Position numbers and translations under genes: made by a program
NCBI GenBank assembly: GCA_963756975.1
Contig: CAVWPS010000002.1
Location: 124,001-188,000, forward strand
Source: CAVRQM01 sp963756975
Lineage (GTDB): Bacteria; Pseudomonadota; Alphaproteobacteria; Acetobacterales; Acetobacteraceae
Direction: 5' to 3'
DNA: 64,000 bases
Notes under the pieces: model-generated
The model's input: the letters and a program-made list of their open reading frames with translations, nothing else
Told to the model about the DNA's origin: nothing
Database searches by the model: none
In this document: positions 1 to 10,489 of the stretch, piece after piece
Position numbering within the stretch: the first letter of the stretch is position 1
How the letters are laid out: each line of letters starts with the position of its first letter

Positions 1-96
1 GCCGGCCGCCTCGCCGGGTTCACCGACCACATCCGCAAGTTCGAGCGTGCGGCGCTGCTCGCGGCGCTGGAGCGCTCGCTGGCGGTCGCGGCTTGA
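1..96 (+). CDS. C-terminal end of an unidentified protein
   Basis: An open frame runs in from the left edge and stops at TGA 94-96, leaving 31 residues rich in Ala, Leu and Arg that look helical. No motif identifies it. The next gene starts inside its stop codon (TTGA overlap at 93-96) and is CheW-like, so this could be another chemotaxis or signalling component in the same operon. That is inferred from position only. Confidence 0.5.
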   Translation, partial: AGRLAGFTDHIRKFERAALLAALERSLAVAA

Positions 97-569
97 GGCC
101 GGACGACAACCGGCGGGGGCTGGCGCGGTCCGAACCCTGGCTCGGGCCGGACAGCATGCTGCGGCTCGAGATCGGCGGGCAGGCGTTCGCGATCGGGGTG
201 ACGGCCGCGCGCGACGTGCTGCCGACGCCCGCGATGACCCCGTTGCCGCGAGCGCCGCGCGGCGTGGCGGGCGGGCTCAACCTGCGCGGGCGCGCGGTCG
301 TGGTGATCGATCCGCGCGTGACGCTCGGGCTGAGTACCGCGTCGGGCACGCCGCCGATGCTGGTCGTGGTCGCGCACGGCCCGGCGTTTTACGCGCTGCT
401 GGCCGACCGGGTGACGGAGGTGGCCGATTTACCGGGCGAGCTGTTCGCGCCGGTGCCGGCCACGCTGCCGCCGGGCTGGGCCGCCCTGTGCGAGGGCGTG
501 TTCCGGATGCCGGAGCGGCTGGTGGTCGTGCTGTCGGTGGCACGGCTGCTGGACGCCGTGGCGGGCTGA
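93..569 (+). CDS. CheW-like chemotaxis coupling protein
   Basis: The product is about 158 residues and matches the CheW fold: an N-terminal beta segment (LRLEIGGQAFAIGV), a central stretch typical of the second subdomain (GGLNLRGRAVVVIDPR), and a third region with a VTEV motif. CheW proteins couple receptors to the kinase CheA on the inner face of the membrane. No CheA or receptor lies in the window, so the partner is unknown. The TTG at 93 overlaps the upstream stop (TTGA), which implies translational coupling. An in-frame ATG at 156 just before the domain is an alternative start and would give about 137 residues. Confidence 0.72.
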   Translation: MRPDDNRRGLARSEPWLGPDSMLRLEIGGQAFAIGVTAARDVLPTPAMTPLPRAPRGVAGGLNLRGRAVVVIDPRVTLGLSTASGTPPMLVVVAHGPAFYALLADRVTEVADLPGELFAPVPATLPPGWAALCEGVFRMPERLVVVLSVARLLDAVAG

Positions 570-664
570 AACAATTGGAACGGTTGCGTGAACATCTGTC
601 GCGAAGCCTATCGACGCGACGGCGTCGGGCCTATGCAATGGGCACCATCACGGTGCGACGCGGC

Positions 665-1861
665 ATGAAACTCTCTCTTCCCTTGGTGGCGTTGATGCTG
701 GCCGCGTTCGGCATCGGCACCACGGAATTCGTCATCACCGGCCTGCTGCCGGACGTGGCGAAGGATCTGAACGTCGCCGTCCCGCGCGCCGGATTGCTCA
801 TCACCGGCTACGCGCTCGGGGTCGCGTTCGGCTCGCCCATCATCGCCGTGCTGCTCGCCCCGGTCGCGCGGCGGACCGCGCTGCTGGCCCTGATCGGGAT
901 TTTCATCGCGGGCAACGCCGCCTGCGCGCTGGCGCCGACATACGAGGCGCTGATGGCCGCGCGCGTGCTGACGGCACTCTGCCACGGCACGTTCTTCGGC
1001 ATCGGCGCGGTGGTCGCGACGCAGGTCGTGCCGCCGGGACAGCGGGCGCAGGCGATCGCGCTGATGTTCTCCGGCCTGACGCTGGCCAACGTGCTCGGCG
1101 TGCCCGGCGGCACCGCGATCGGCCAGTGGCTCGGCTGGCGCGCCGCGTTCTGGGCGATCGTGCCGATCGGTCTGGCCGCCGCCGCCGCCCTGGCGCTGTG
1201 GCTGCCGAAACTGGCGGGCGACACGGGCGGGCGCGGGTTCCGGGAACTGGCGGTGCTGGGCCGCCCGCAGGTCGCACTCGGGATGCTGGCGAGCGCGCTG
1301 GTGTCGGCCGGGCTGTTCGCGACGTTCACCTACGTCACGCCGCTGCTCGAGGATGTCGGCCATCTGTCGCCGCATGTCGTCACCTGGGCGCTGCTGCTGT
1401 TCGGGCTCGGCATCACCGGCGGCATGCTGGTCGGCGGCCGGATGGCCGATTGGGGGCAGGTGCGGGCACTGGTCGTGCTGCTGTCGGTGCTGATCGGGTC
1501 GAGCGTCGTGCTGTGCTGGGTTTCGGGCAGCGGGATCGCGATGGTGGCGCTGCTGCCGCTTTGGGGTGCCGCGATGTTCGGCTGCGGGCCGCCGCTGATG
1601 ACGCGCGTCGTGGACCACGCGGCAGGTGCCCCGACGCTCGCGTCGGCGCTGAACCAGAGCGCCTTCAACCTCGGCAACGCCGCCGGCGCGTGGGTCGGTG
1701 CGGCGGCGCTGCTGCGCGGGATGTCGCTGTCCGGGCTGCCGCTCATCACGGCCGTGCTGGCGGGCGGCTCGCTCGCGACGGTACTGGTCTCCGCACGGCT
1801 GACGCGCCGGAGCCGCCGGGCCCGGGCGGCACCGGGCTGGGGCGCCCCGACGCGCTCCTGA
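665..1861 (+). CDS. MFS transporter, DHA1 (AraJ/YdhP-like) family
   Basis: A 398-residue membrane protein with about twelve hydrophobic segments. The first helix carries the signature of the AraJ/YdhP/NepI drug and sugar exporter group (FGIGTTEFVITGLLP). A motif-A-like loop follows TM2, and a proline/glycine-rich stretch (LANVLGVPGGTAIG) lies in the helix corresponding to TM5. These are proton-driven exporters of the inner membrane; the substrate cannot be read from sequence. ATG 665 precedes the first hydrophobic helix; an in-frame ATG at 638 would add nine residues. It stands alone and converges with the SDR gene at 1917. Confidence 0.88.
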   Translation: MKLSLPLVALMLAAFGIGTTEFVITGLLPDVAKDLNVAVPRAGLLITGYALGVAFGSPIIAVLLAPVARRTALLALIGIFIAGNAACALAPTYEALMAARVLTALCHGTFFGIGAVVATQVVPPGQRAQAIALMFSGLTLANVLGVPGGTAIGQWLGWRAAFWAIVPIGLAAAAALALWLPKLAGDTGGRGFRELAVLGRPQVALGMLASALVSAGLFATFTYVTPLLEDVGHLSPHVVTWALLLFGLGITGGMLVGGRMADWGQVRALVVLLSVLIGSSVVLCWVSGSGIAMVALLPLWGAAMFGCGPPLMTRVVDHAAGAPTLASALNQSAFNLGNAAGAWVGAAALLRGMSLSGLPLITAVLAGGSLATVLVSARLTRRSRRARAAPGWGAPTRS

Positions 1862-1901
1862 CGCGTTCGACATTTCGGTTGGTGGACCCGCGCCGAACGC
1901 G
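1862..1901. terminator. possible bidirectional terminator hairpin
   Basis: CGCGTTCG at 1862-1869 is exactly complementary to CGAACGCG at 1894-1901 across a 24-base loop. It lies between two convergent genes (stops near 1861 and 1917). There is no T-run, so the terminator call rests on position and the stem. Confidence 0.35.
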
Positions 1902-1916
1902 CCTGCGAGCGATGCC

Positions 1917-2711
1917 TTACGCGATCGTGCGAACGACACCGCCGTCGACCCGCAAGGACGTGCCGGTCGTTCCGGACGCCTGCTCCGAGCAGACATAGAC
2001 GACCAGGTTCGCGACTTCCTCGGTCGTCGCGAAACGATTGAGGAGCGTCGTCGGGCGCATCGTCTTGAGGAACTGCTGCTCGGCCTCCTGGCGCGTGATG
2101 CCTTGCGCCTCGGCCGTGGCGTTCATCCAGCCGTCCATGATTTCCGAGTTCGTCGGACCGGGGAGCACCGAGTTGACGGTGACGCCGGTTCCGCCGGCCA
2201 CCTCGGCCAGCCCCCTCGCAATCGCGAGCTGAGCGGTTTTGGTCATCGCGTAGTCGATCATGTCCTTCGGGATCGCGAGTGCCGACTCGCTGCTGATGAA
2301 GACGACGCGACCCCAGCCGCGATTCATCATGGCCGGCATGTAGTGGCGGGAGGCGCGGATGCCGCTCATGACGTTCAGCTCGAACAGATCGGCCCACTCG
2401 CTGTCGCCGATGTCGAAGAACGGCTTCGGGCGGCCCGTGCCCACGTTGTTGACGAGGATGTCCGCATCCGGTGCCTGCGCGAACAGCAAAGCCGCGCCGT
2501 CCGGGGTCGCGAGATCGGCGGTGACGCCGGTGAAGTCGCCCTTCGGGAACAGCTCGCGCAACCCGCTCAGCGTTGCGGCCACCCTGTCCTCGCGGCGGCC
2601 GTTGATCACGACCGAGGCGCCGGCCCGCGCCAGCCCTTCCGCGATGGCGCGGCCGATCCCGGCGGTGGACCCGGTAACGACGGCCTTACGGCCGGTAAGA
2701 TCGATGTTCAT
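1917..2711 (-). CDS. SDR family NAD(P)-dependent oxidoreductase
   Basis: A 264-residue classical short-chain dehydrogenase. The Rossmann glycine motif is TGSTAGIG near the N-terminus, followed by NNVG in the middle and the catalytic Ser...YxxxK arrangement (ISSESA, then YAMTK). The C-terminus has the usual PGPTNS and DGGVV segments. Family members oxidise or reduce alcohol/ketone groups with NAD(P)H in the cytoplasm; the substrate is unknown. It is transcribed away from a LysR gene with a dyad in the 100-base gap, so that regulator probably controls it. Confidence 0.9.
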   Translation of the reverse strand: MNIDLTGRKAVVTGSTAGIGRAIAEGLARAGASVVINGRREDRVAATLSGLRELFPKGDFTGVTADLATPDGAALLFAQAPDADILVNNVGTGRPKPFFDIGDSEWADLFELNVMSGIRASRHYMPAMMNRGWGRVVFISSESALAIPKDMIDYAMTKTAQLAIARGLAEVAGGTGVTVNSVLPGPTNSEIMDGWMNATAEAQGITRQEAEQQFLKTMRPTTLLNRFATTEEVANLVVYVCSEQASGTTGTSLRVDGGVVRTIA

Positions 2712-2764
2712 GACGCCATTCCTTCGAGTGTAGCGAGACGAGGAGATGGGCGATGTCGGAACCA

Positions 2765-2785
2765 GGGATAATGGCGTAATAACCC
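2765..2785. promoter_or_regulatory. possible LysR binding dyad
   Basis: GGGATAAT (2765-2772) and AATAACCC (2778-2785) form an interrupted dyad (6 of 8 positions match) around GGCGT, in an AT-rich pocket of otherwise GC-rich DNA. It lies between the divergent SDR and LysR genes, the usual place for an autoregulatory LysR site. Confidence 0.4.
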
Positions 2786-2812
2786 ATGACTTCTATTCTC
2801 GAGGAGAATGGG

Positions 2813-3703
2813 TTGGACCGGTTCCACGAGCTGAACGCCTTCATCGCAGTGGTCGAGGCAGGCGGCTTTTCCGCGGCCGCGCGCACGACGGGCGATTCCC
2901 AGTCGGGCGTCAGCAAGGCGATCGGCGCGCTGGAAAAGCGGCTGGGCGTGATGCTGTTCAACCGGAGCACGCGGCGTGTGACGCTGACGGATCAGGGGCG
3001 GCACTATTACGACCGGACAAAGCCGCTCATGGACGAGATCGAGGACGCCGACAGCGAACTGACCGGCAGCATTACGACCGTTTCGGGCTCGATCAGGATC
3101 GCGGCGGCCAGCACGTTCGGCCGGCTGCATATTCTGCCGCTGATCCCCGACCTGCTGGCGCTCAATCCCGGCCTCAAGGTGGACCTCGTTCTCTCGGACT
3201 TCATGCGCGACATGGTGGAGGACCGGATCGACCTCGCGATCCGCGTGGGGCCGGTGACCGAACCGGACGCGGTCGTCAGGCGGGTGGCGACGACACCGCT
3301 CGTCTGTGTCGGATCGCGGCGCTATTTCGAGCGGCGCGGGACACCGAAGGCGCCGGCGGAGCTCGCCGGGCACAACTGTCTTTTATATGGCGGCGGACCG
3401 GAGGCGGCGATCTGGCGCTTCGCGGGACGCCACGGCCGGTTCGGCGTGCCGGTGGACGGGACCCTGTCGTCCAACAGTGTCGAGACCATCCGGGCCGCCG
3501 TTCTGGCCGGAATCGGCATCGGCCTGTTCGCAAAAGTGTCGCTCGCCGACGAACTCGGCCATCCGGACATCGTGACGATTCTGGAGGAGTTCATGGGCGA
3601 TGTCAGGGACATCAACCTCGTCTGGCCGAAACGACGCTTCGTTCCGACCCGGGTCCGGCATGTGACCGACTTCTTCGCGGACGCCATTCCGCGGCGGATC
3701 TAG
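2813..3703 (+). CDS. LysR family transcriptional regulator
   Basis: The product has an N-terminal winged helix-turn-helix (FSAAARTTGDSQSGVSKAI, then LEKRLGVMLFNRSTR) and a C-terminal periplasmic-binding-protein-like effector domain, about 296 residues in all, the normal LysR size. I chose TTG 2813 because GAGGAG sits six bases upstream and the protein then begins MDRFHELNAFIAVVE, as LysR proteins typically do. The in-frame ATG at 2786 has no ribosome site and abuts the putative operator. It is divergent from the SDR gene, its likely target. Confidence 0.9.
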   Translation: MDRFHELNAFIAVVEAGGFSAAARTTGDSQSGVSKAIGALEKRLGVMLFNRSTRRVTLTDQGRHYYDRTKPLMDEIEDADSELTGSITTVSGSIRIAAASTFGRLHILPLIPDLLALNPGLKVDLVLSDFMRDMVEDRIDLAIRVGPVTEPDAVVRRVATTPLVCVGSRRYFERRGTPKAPAELAGHNCLLYGGGPEAAIWRFAGRHGRFGVPVDGTLSSNSVETIRAAVLAGIGIGLFAKVSLADELGHPDIVTILEEFMGDVRDINLVWPKRRFVPTRVRHVTDFFADAIPRRI

Positions 3704-3716
3704 GGAACACTGCTCG

Positions 3717-3756
3717 GCGGGCGGTGCCGGTGAAACCTCGGCCGCCGCCCGCTTTC
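3717..3756 (+). terminator. probable terminator after the LysR gene
   Basis: GCGGGCGG (3717-3724) pairs with CCGCCCGC (3745-3752), followed directly by TTTCT. It lies in the short gap between the convergent LysR and phosphomannomutase genes. Confidence 0.5.
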
Positions 3757-3762
3757 TCGGCC

Positions 3763-5172
3763 CTAGTGGTGGCTGCCCTCGCCCGAGAAATCCGGGGCTT
3801 CGAGGCCGCTCGCCATCAGCTGCTCGACCAGCGCCGCCTTCAGCCGCTCCAGCCCCGCGTCGTCGCTCGCCTCCGCGCGCGCCACCAGCACGGCCTGCGT
3901 GTTCGAGGCGCGCAGCAGCCACCAGCCATCCGAGGTCGAGACGCGCACGCCGTCGATATCCGACACTTTCGCGCCCGACGCCCGCAGGCGCCCGGCGACC
4001 TCGTCGATGACTTTGAACTTCCGGGCATCGTCGCAGGCGAAGCGCAGTTCCGGCGTGTTGACGACGTGGGGCAGCGCCTCGCGGACCGCCGACAGCTTGC
4101 CGCTCATGCGCGCCACGATGCCGAGCAGACGGACGCCGGCATACAGCGCGTCGTCGAAGCCGTACCATTTGTCGGCGTAGAAGGTGTGCCCGCTCATCTC
4201 GCCCGCGATCGGGGCGCCGGTTTCGGCCATCTTCGCCTTGATCAGGCTGTGGCCGGTCTTCCACATCAGCGGCACGCCGCCGGCGCGCGCGACCTCGTCG
4301 AACAGGACCTGGCTCGCCTTCACGTCGGCGATCACGGTCGAGCCGGGGAGGTTCTTCAGCACGTCGCGGGCCAGCACGACCAGCATCTGGTCGCCGGCCA
4401 TCGCGGTGCCGGTGTCGTCCACCGCCCCGATCCGGTCCGCGTCGCCGTCGAGCGCGATGCCGACATCGGCCTTGTGCTCCAGCACCGCCTTCTGCAGGTC
4501 GACGAGGTTCTTCGCCACCGTCGGGTCCGGATGGTGGTTCGGGAAGCGGCCGTCGATGTCGCCGAACAGGATCGTGTGCGTGCCCGGCAGGCCCGCGACG
4601 AGGCGCTTCAGCACGTTGCCGGCGGCCCCGTTGCCGTTGTCCCAGACCACGTTCAGCAGCCGGTCGCCGCCGTCCCAGTCGGTCAGCAGGCGGGCGACGT
4701 ACTGGTCGGTGATGTCGACGTTGCGCTCGGTGCCGGCCAGTTCCTCGACCACGTCGCCGCCGCGCGCCATCTTGCCGAGTTCGGTGATCTGCTCGCCGAA
4801 GAACGGCTTGCGGGCGAGCATCATCTTGAACCCGTTATAGTCGGCCGGGTTGTGGCTGCCGGTGACCATGACGGCACCGTCGGTCTCCATCACGGTCGAC
4901 GCGTAGTACAGCATCGGCGTCGGACCGAGGCCGACGCGGATGACCTCCATGCCGGACGCTTTCAGGCCCTCGACCAGACGCGGCTCGAGGTCCGGCGAGG
5001 ACACGCGGCCGTCGAAGCCGACAGCGACCGTGCGGCCGCCGTTGCGCGCCACGACGGTGCCGAAGACGCGCCCGATCGCGAACGCGTCCGCCGGGTGCAG
5101 GGTGTCGCCGACGATGCCGCGGATGTCGTATTCGCGCAGCACGGTCGGATTGAAGTCATGGGTGAACGGCAT
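3763..5172 (-). CDS. manB: phosphomannomutase/phosphoglucomutase
   Basis: A 469-residue alpha-D-phosphohexomutase that interconverts hexose 6-phosphate and hexose 1-phosphate, supplying GDP-mannose and UDP-glucose synthesis. The phosphoserine loop is TGSHNP with Ser106, the metal loop is DGDADR (Asp242/244/246), and the sugar-binding loop is GEMSGHTFY. Family length is about 460, so it is complete. The start at MPFTHDFNPT is preferred over an upstream in-frame ATG at 5190. It follows galU on the same strand after about 28 bases, and the two likely form a sugar-nucleotide operon. Whether mannose or glucose is preferred cannot be told from sequence. Confidence 0.9.
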   Translation of the reverse strand: MPFTHDFNPTVLREYDIRGIVGDTLHPADAFAIGRVFGTVVARNGGRTVAVGFDGRVSSPDLEPRLVEGLKASGMEVIRVGLGPTPMLYYASTVMETDGAVMVTGSHNPADYNGFKMMLARKPFFGEQITELGKMARGGDVVEELAGTERNVDITDQYVARLLTDWDGGDRLLNVVWDNGNGAAGNVLKRLVAGLPGTHTILFGDIDGRFPNHHPDPTVAKNLVDLQKAVLEHKADVGIALDGDADRIGAVDDTGTAMAGDQMLVVLARDVLKNLPGSTVIADVKASQVLFDEVARAGGVPLMWKTGHSLIKAKMAETGAPIAGEMSGHTFYADKWYGFDDALYAGVRLLGIVARMSGKLSAVREALPHVVNTPELRFACDDARKFKVIDEVAGRLRASGAKVSDIDGVRVSTSDGWWLLRASNTQAVLVARAEASDDAGLERLKAALVEQLMASGLEAPDFSGEGSHH

Positions 5173-5200
5173 CGGCGAACCCTCGGACAAGGTGTGAGAC

Positions 5201-6091
5201 TCAGGCGGTGTGGTCGGCCTCGGAGACGTAGTGCTTCAGGAATTTCCGTACCGCCGGACCGAGGTCGGGGCGGCGCAGCGCGAAGGCGAGCTGCGCTTCG
5301 AGGTAGCCGACCTTGTCGCCGCAATCGAACCGGCGGCCCTCGTAACGCAGGCCGTGGAACGGGACATGGCCGATCAGGCGGGCCATCGCGTCGGTGAGCT
5401 GGACCTCGTTGCCCGCACCGCGATCCATGCGCGCCAGCTCGGCGATCACCTCCGGCATCAGCACGTAGCGGCCGATGATCGACAGGTTCGACGGCGCGTC
5501 CTCGGGCTTCGGCTTCTCGACCAGGCCCTTGACCTCGACCAGCTGACCGTCGTCGGCGCCGATGTCCAGAATGCCGTAGCGGCTGGTCTGGTCGTGCGGC
5601 ACCTCGGTCACGGCCACCACGCATCCGCCGGTGTGGTAGTACGCCTCGGCCAGCTGCTGCGTGCACGGCACCTCGCTCAGCACGAGGTCGTCCGGCAGCA
5701 GGATCGCGAACGGGTCGTCGCCGATGAACGCGCGGGCGCACCAGATCGCGTGGCCGAGGCCGAGCGGCTCCTGCTGGCGGACGGTCGCGATCGAGCCGGG
5801 CGGCAGTTTCAGGTCGTTGAGCATCTTCAGCTCGACGTGCTTGCCGCGCTCGCGCAGCGTCGCCTCGAGCTCGTAGGCGATGTCGAAATGTTCGACGAGG
5901 GCGGTCTTGCCGCGCCCGGTGACGAGGCAGAACTGCTCGATCCCGGCGGCGCGCGCCTCATCGACCGCGTACTGGATCAACGGCTTGTCGACGACCGGCA
6001 GCATCTCCTTGGCCATGGCCTTGGTGGCCGGCAAGAACCGGGTCCCGAGGCCCGCCACGGGGAGCACGGCTTTGCGTAGCGGCTTGATCAC
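5201..6091 (-). CDS. galU: UTP-glucose-1-phosphate uridylyltransferase
   Basis: A 296-residue nucleotidyltransferase making UDP-glucose from UTP and glucose 1-phosphate. The N-terminus carries the nucleotide-binding signature GLGTRFLPATKAMAKEML, followed by VDKPLIQYAV; RQQEPLGLGHAIWCA and LLPDDLV lie in the middle, all diagnostic of bacterial GalU. The GTG at 6091 is chosen because GGAGG lies upstream at a workable spacing and the protein then begins MIKPLRKAVLPVAG. A longer in-frame start at 6130 has no such support. The product feeds ugd and uxs further along the window. Confidence 0.93.
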   Translation of the reverse strand: MIKPLRKAVLPVAGLGTRFLPATKAMAKEMLPVVDKPLIQYAVDEARAAGIEQFCLVTGRGKTALVEHFDIAYELEATLRERGKHVELKMLNDLKLPPGSIATVRQQEPLGLGHAIWCARAFIGDDPFAILLPDDLVLSEVPCTQQLAEAYYHTGGCVVAVTEVPHDQTSRYGILDIGADDGQLVEVKGLVEKPKPEDAPSNLSIIGRYVLMPEVIAELARMDRGAGNEVQLTDAMARLIGHVPFHGLRYEGRRFDCGDKVGYLEAQLAFALRRPDLGPAVRKFLKHYVSEADHTA

Positions 6092-6155
6092 GTCGCTAAA
6101 CCTTTCCTCCAATTCATCTCGCCATGCCATGCGGGGGGCGGCGAGACAAGGAGGC

Positions 6156-6602
6156 TCAACCGACCAGCACGTCCCTCGCCTGATTGATCCGCGCGGCCAG
6201 CCAGTCGGAGCCGCCGCTATCGGGGTGTGCCGCGCGCATCAGGCGGACGTAGGCGGTCTGGATTTCTGATTTGCTCGCGCCGGGTTGCAGGCCGAGCACC
6301 TCGTAGGCCTCGGCGCGGGTCATCTTCGAACTCGGCGCACGCCCGGCCCCCGGCATCGCGCCGGCCATGCCCGGCACTTTGCGCCGCAGCCAGCGCATCA
6401 GCAGCGGTCCGAACACCGGCAGCAGGAAGAACGCGAACCCGCCCCGGCCGCTGAACAGCAGCAGCGCCATCGCCGCCGCGCCGCCCAGGCCCAGAAGCCA
6501 CGCGCCGAACACCTTGATCGACGAGACGCTGGCGCGGGAGAACGCGCGGGCGAGCCAGAACAGCAGCAGCAGCGCCGCCGCCCCCGCGACCAGATACGGC
6601 AC
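6156..6602 (-). CDS. membrane-anchored J-domain protein
   Basis: A 148-residue protein with two to three N-terminal hydrophobic segments (residues 1-70) followed by a short C-terminal J domain holding the essential HPD motif (AAHPDSGG). The layout resembles the Tim14/DjlA-like membrane J proteins of alphaproteobacteria, which stimulate DnaK ATPase activity at the membrane. The client is unknown. It starts only a few bases after the maeB stop, so the two genes are co-transcribed. Confidence 0.8.
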   Translation of the reverse strand: MPYLVAGAAALLLLFWLARAFSRASVSSIKVFGAWLLGLGGAAAMALLLFSGRGGFAFFLLPVFGPLLMRWLRRKVPGMAGAMPGAGRAPSSKMTRAEAYEVLGLQPGASKSEIQTAYVRLMRAAHPDSGGSDWLAARINQARDVLVG

Positions 6603-6605
6603 GGC

Positions 6606-8919
<2,314 letters not shown>

Positions 8920-8927
8920 GGCTGCCT

Positions 8928-8948
8928 CCAAGGTCGCTCGGACCTTGG
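8928..8948 (-). promoter_or_regulatory. hairpin overlapping the maeB ribosome site
   Basis: A perfect 8-bp inverted repeat (CCAAGGTC/GACCTTGG) with a five-base loop lies just upstream of maeB on its own strand. The 3' arm contains the first two G of the GGAGG ribosome site, so the folded RNA would partly hide it. Confidence 0.45.
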
Positions 8949-8999
8949 CCCTCACCCGCTATCGGGGCAACCGGGGTCCGGCGCAACCGGGCCGGAGTA

Positions 9000-9082
9000 T
9001 GCGGTCGAGAAGACTCGAACTTCCACGAGGTTTCCCCCACAAGCACCTCAAGCTTGCGCGTCTACCATTCCGCCACGACCGC
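9000..9082 (-). tRNA. tRNA-Leu (anticodon GAG)
   Basis: Read on the minus strand, a GCGGTCG acceptor arm (9076-9082) pairs with CGACCGC near the 3' end. There is a D-loop region with TGGTAGACGC, an anticodon stem CAAGC/GCTTG with loop TTGAGGT giving anticodon GAG, a long class II variable arm, and a T-loop with GTTCGAGTC. The 83-base length and long variable arm are typical of tRNA-Leu; it decodes CUC and CUU. CCA is not encoded. The 5' 21 bases overlap the end of the histidine kinase gene on the same strand. Confidence 0.93.
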
Positions 9083-10489
9083 ATCTGGGCAGGCGGGCGA
9101 TATAGCCGCGTGACGGTTTTCGGGCAAGCGGCCCGTGGGAGAACCGGCCAGTTCGAGCACGAACGCCGCGCCGCCGCCCGCCCGCTCCTCGACCCGCGCC
9201 GCGCCGCCGTGCGCGGCGGCGATCTCGGCCACGATCGCGAGGCCGAGTCCCGCGCCGTCGTAACGCGGCGACGTCCCGCGCTCGAACCGGCCGAAGATGC
9301 GGGCGCGCTGGTCCGGCGCCACGCCGGGTCCGCGATCGAGCACGCGGACGGTCGCCGGGGCGGCGATCGCGACCTCCACCACGGAGCCGGAGGGCGCATG
9401 CGCCAGCGCGTTCTCGATCAGGTTGGTCAGGGCCACCACGAGTGCGGCGAAGTTGCCGTGCAGGGTGGCGACCGGCGCCTCGTCGAGCGAGATTTCGATG
9501 CCGCGCCGCAGGCCGAGCGGGACCAGGTTGCTGATCGCCTCGACCGCGACCGCGTGCAGTTCGACCGGCTCGGTGAGGTCGAACGGCAGGCCGTCCACGC
9601 GCGCCATCCGCAGCAACTGGCCCACCAGCCGGGCCATCCGCTCGGTATCGGCGCGCGCCGCGTGGATGCCCGGTGTCGCGTCGAGCGTGTCGAGCCGCGC
9701 GGTCAGGACGGCGAGCGGGGTCCGCAGCGCGTGCGCGGCCTCGGCGACGAAATGCCGTTGCGCCAGCAGCGCCTGTTCGAGCCGGTCCAGCGCGTCGTTG
9801 ACCGCGAGCACGATCGGCACGATCTCGCGCGGCAGCCCGGCGGCCGGCAGACGCGCCCCGGTATGGCCGGGACCGACGCGGGCCGCCGCCGCCGAGACCT
9901 CGGTCAGGGGGCGCAGGCCGCGCCGCAACGTGATGACGCCGACCAGCACCGTGGCGACGCCGATCGGCAGCAGCAGCCACAGCGTCGCCAGCAGAAAATT
10001 GCCGATCATGCTGTCGAGCAGGACGTCCGACTGGTCCCGCCCCTGCATCACGATGACCCGCCAGGGCCCTTTGTAGCCGACCAGGCCGACGAAGCCGTGG
10101 TCATGGCCCTCGCTCGGCGGAAGCTTGAAGAACCCGCCCTCGAACGGCCGGGGCAGCAGCGGCAACAGGCGGCCGACGGCGGCTCCGTCGGAGGCGGCGA
10201 CGAGCCGGTCGCCCGCGAACACCGCGAACACATTGTCACCGGCGGAGGCCCGGAACGAGGCGACGAGCGACGGCGGCAGGGTGACGGCCGCGGTCGCGGC
10301 CGCCGGAAGCTCCGTCACGATCAGGGCGACCTGATTTTGCAGCCCGACATCGTCGAGGTCGTAGACGGTCTCGATCGCCTTCCACGCGATCGCGGCGGCC
10401 GCGAGCAGCACGGCGACGATCATCACCGCCGCCAGACGCAAGGCGAGCCGGTTGGCGAGCGAACGAGGCTTCGGCGCGACCGGCTTCAA
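9062..10489 (-). CDS. two-component sensor histidine kinase
   Basis: A 475-residue inner-membrane kinase. TM1 lies at about residues 16-36 and a second hydrophobic segment at about 163-187, flanking a periplasmic sensor region. A HAMP-like stretch (RRGLRPLTEV) follows, then the dimerisation/phosphoacceptor H-box with His253 (AAHALRTPL), the N-box with Asn360 (NLIENALAHA) and G-boxes (DRGPGV, GAGLGLAIV). The TTG start overlaps the regulator's stop (TTGA at 10486-10489), so the pair is translationally coupled. Its stop codon falls inside the tRNA-Leu gene. The divergent cytochrome c'/b561 genes are plausible targets; the signal is unknown. Confidence 0.93.
   Translation of the reverse strand: MKPVAPKPRSLANRLALRLAAVMIVAVLLAAAAIAWKAIETVYDLDDVGLQNQVALIVTELPAAATAAVTLPPSLVASFRASAGDNVFAVFAGDRLVAASDGAAVGRLLPLLPRPFEGGFFKLPPSEGHDHGFVGLVGYKGPWRVIVMQGRDQSDVLLDSMIGNFLLATLWLLLPIGVATVLVGVITLRRGLRPLTEVSAAAARVGPGHTGARLPAAGLPREIVPIVLAVNDALDRLEQALLAQRHFVAEAAHALRTPLAVLTARLDTLDATPGIHAARADTERMARLVGQLLRMARVDGLPFDLTEPVELHAVAVEAISNLVPLGLRRGIEISLDEAPVATLHGNFAALVVALTNLIENALAHAPSGSVVEVAIAAPATVRVLDRGPGVAPDQRARIFGRFERGTSPRYDGAGLGLAIVAEIAAAHGGAARVEERAGGGAAFVLELAGSPTGRLPENRHAAISPACPDAVVAEW

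Noticed and set aside
608..1996. Long open frame on the minus strand opposite the MFS gene
   Set aside because: Arg/Gln/His-rich low-complexity translation typical of the antisense of a GC-rich gene; the plus strand encodes a clear transporter.
2746..5397. 883-codon open frame on the plus strand across the LysR and phosphomannomutase genes
   Set aside because: It is antisense to phosphomannomutase and out of frame with LysR, and its translation has no family features.
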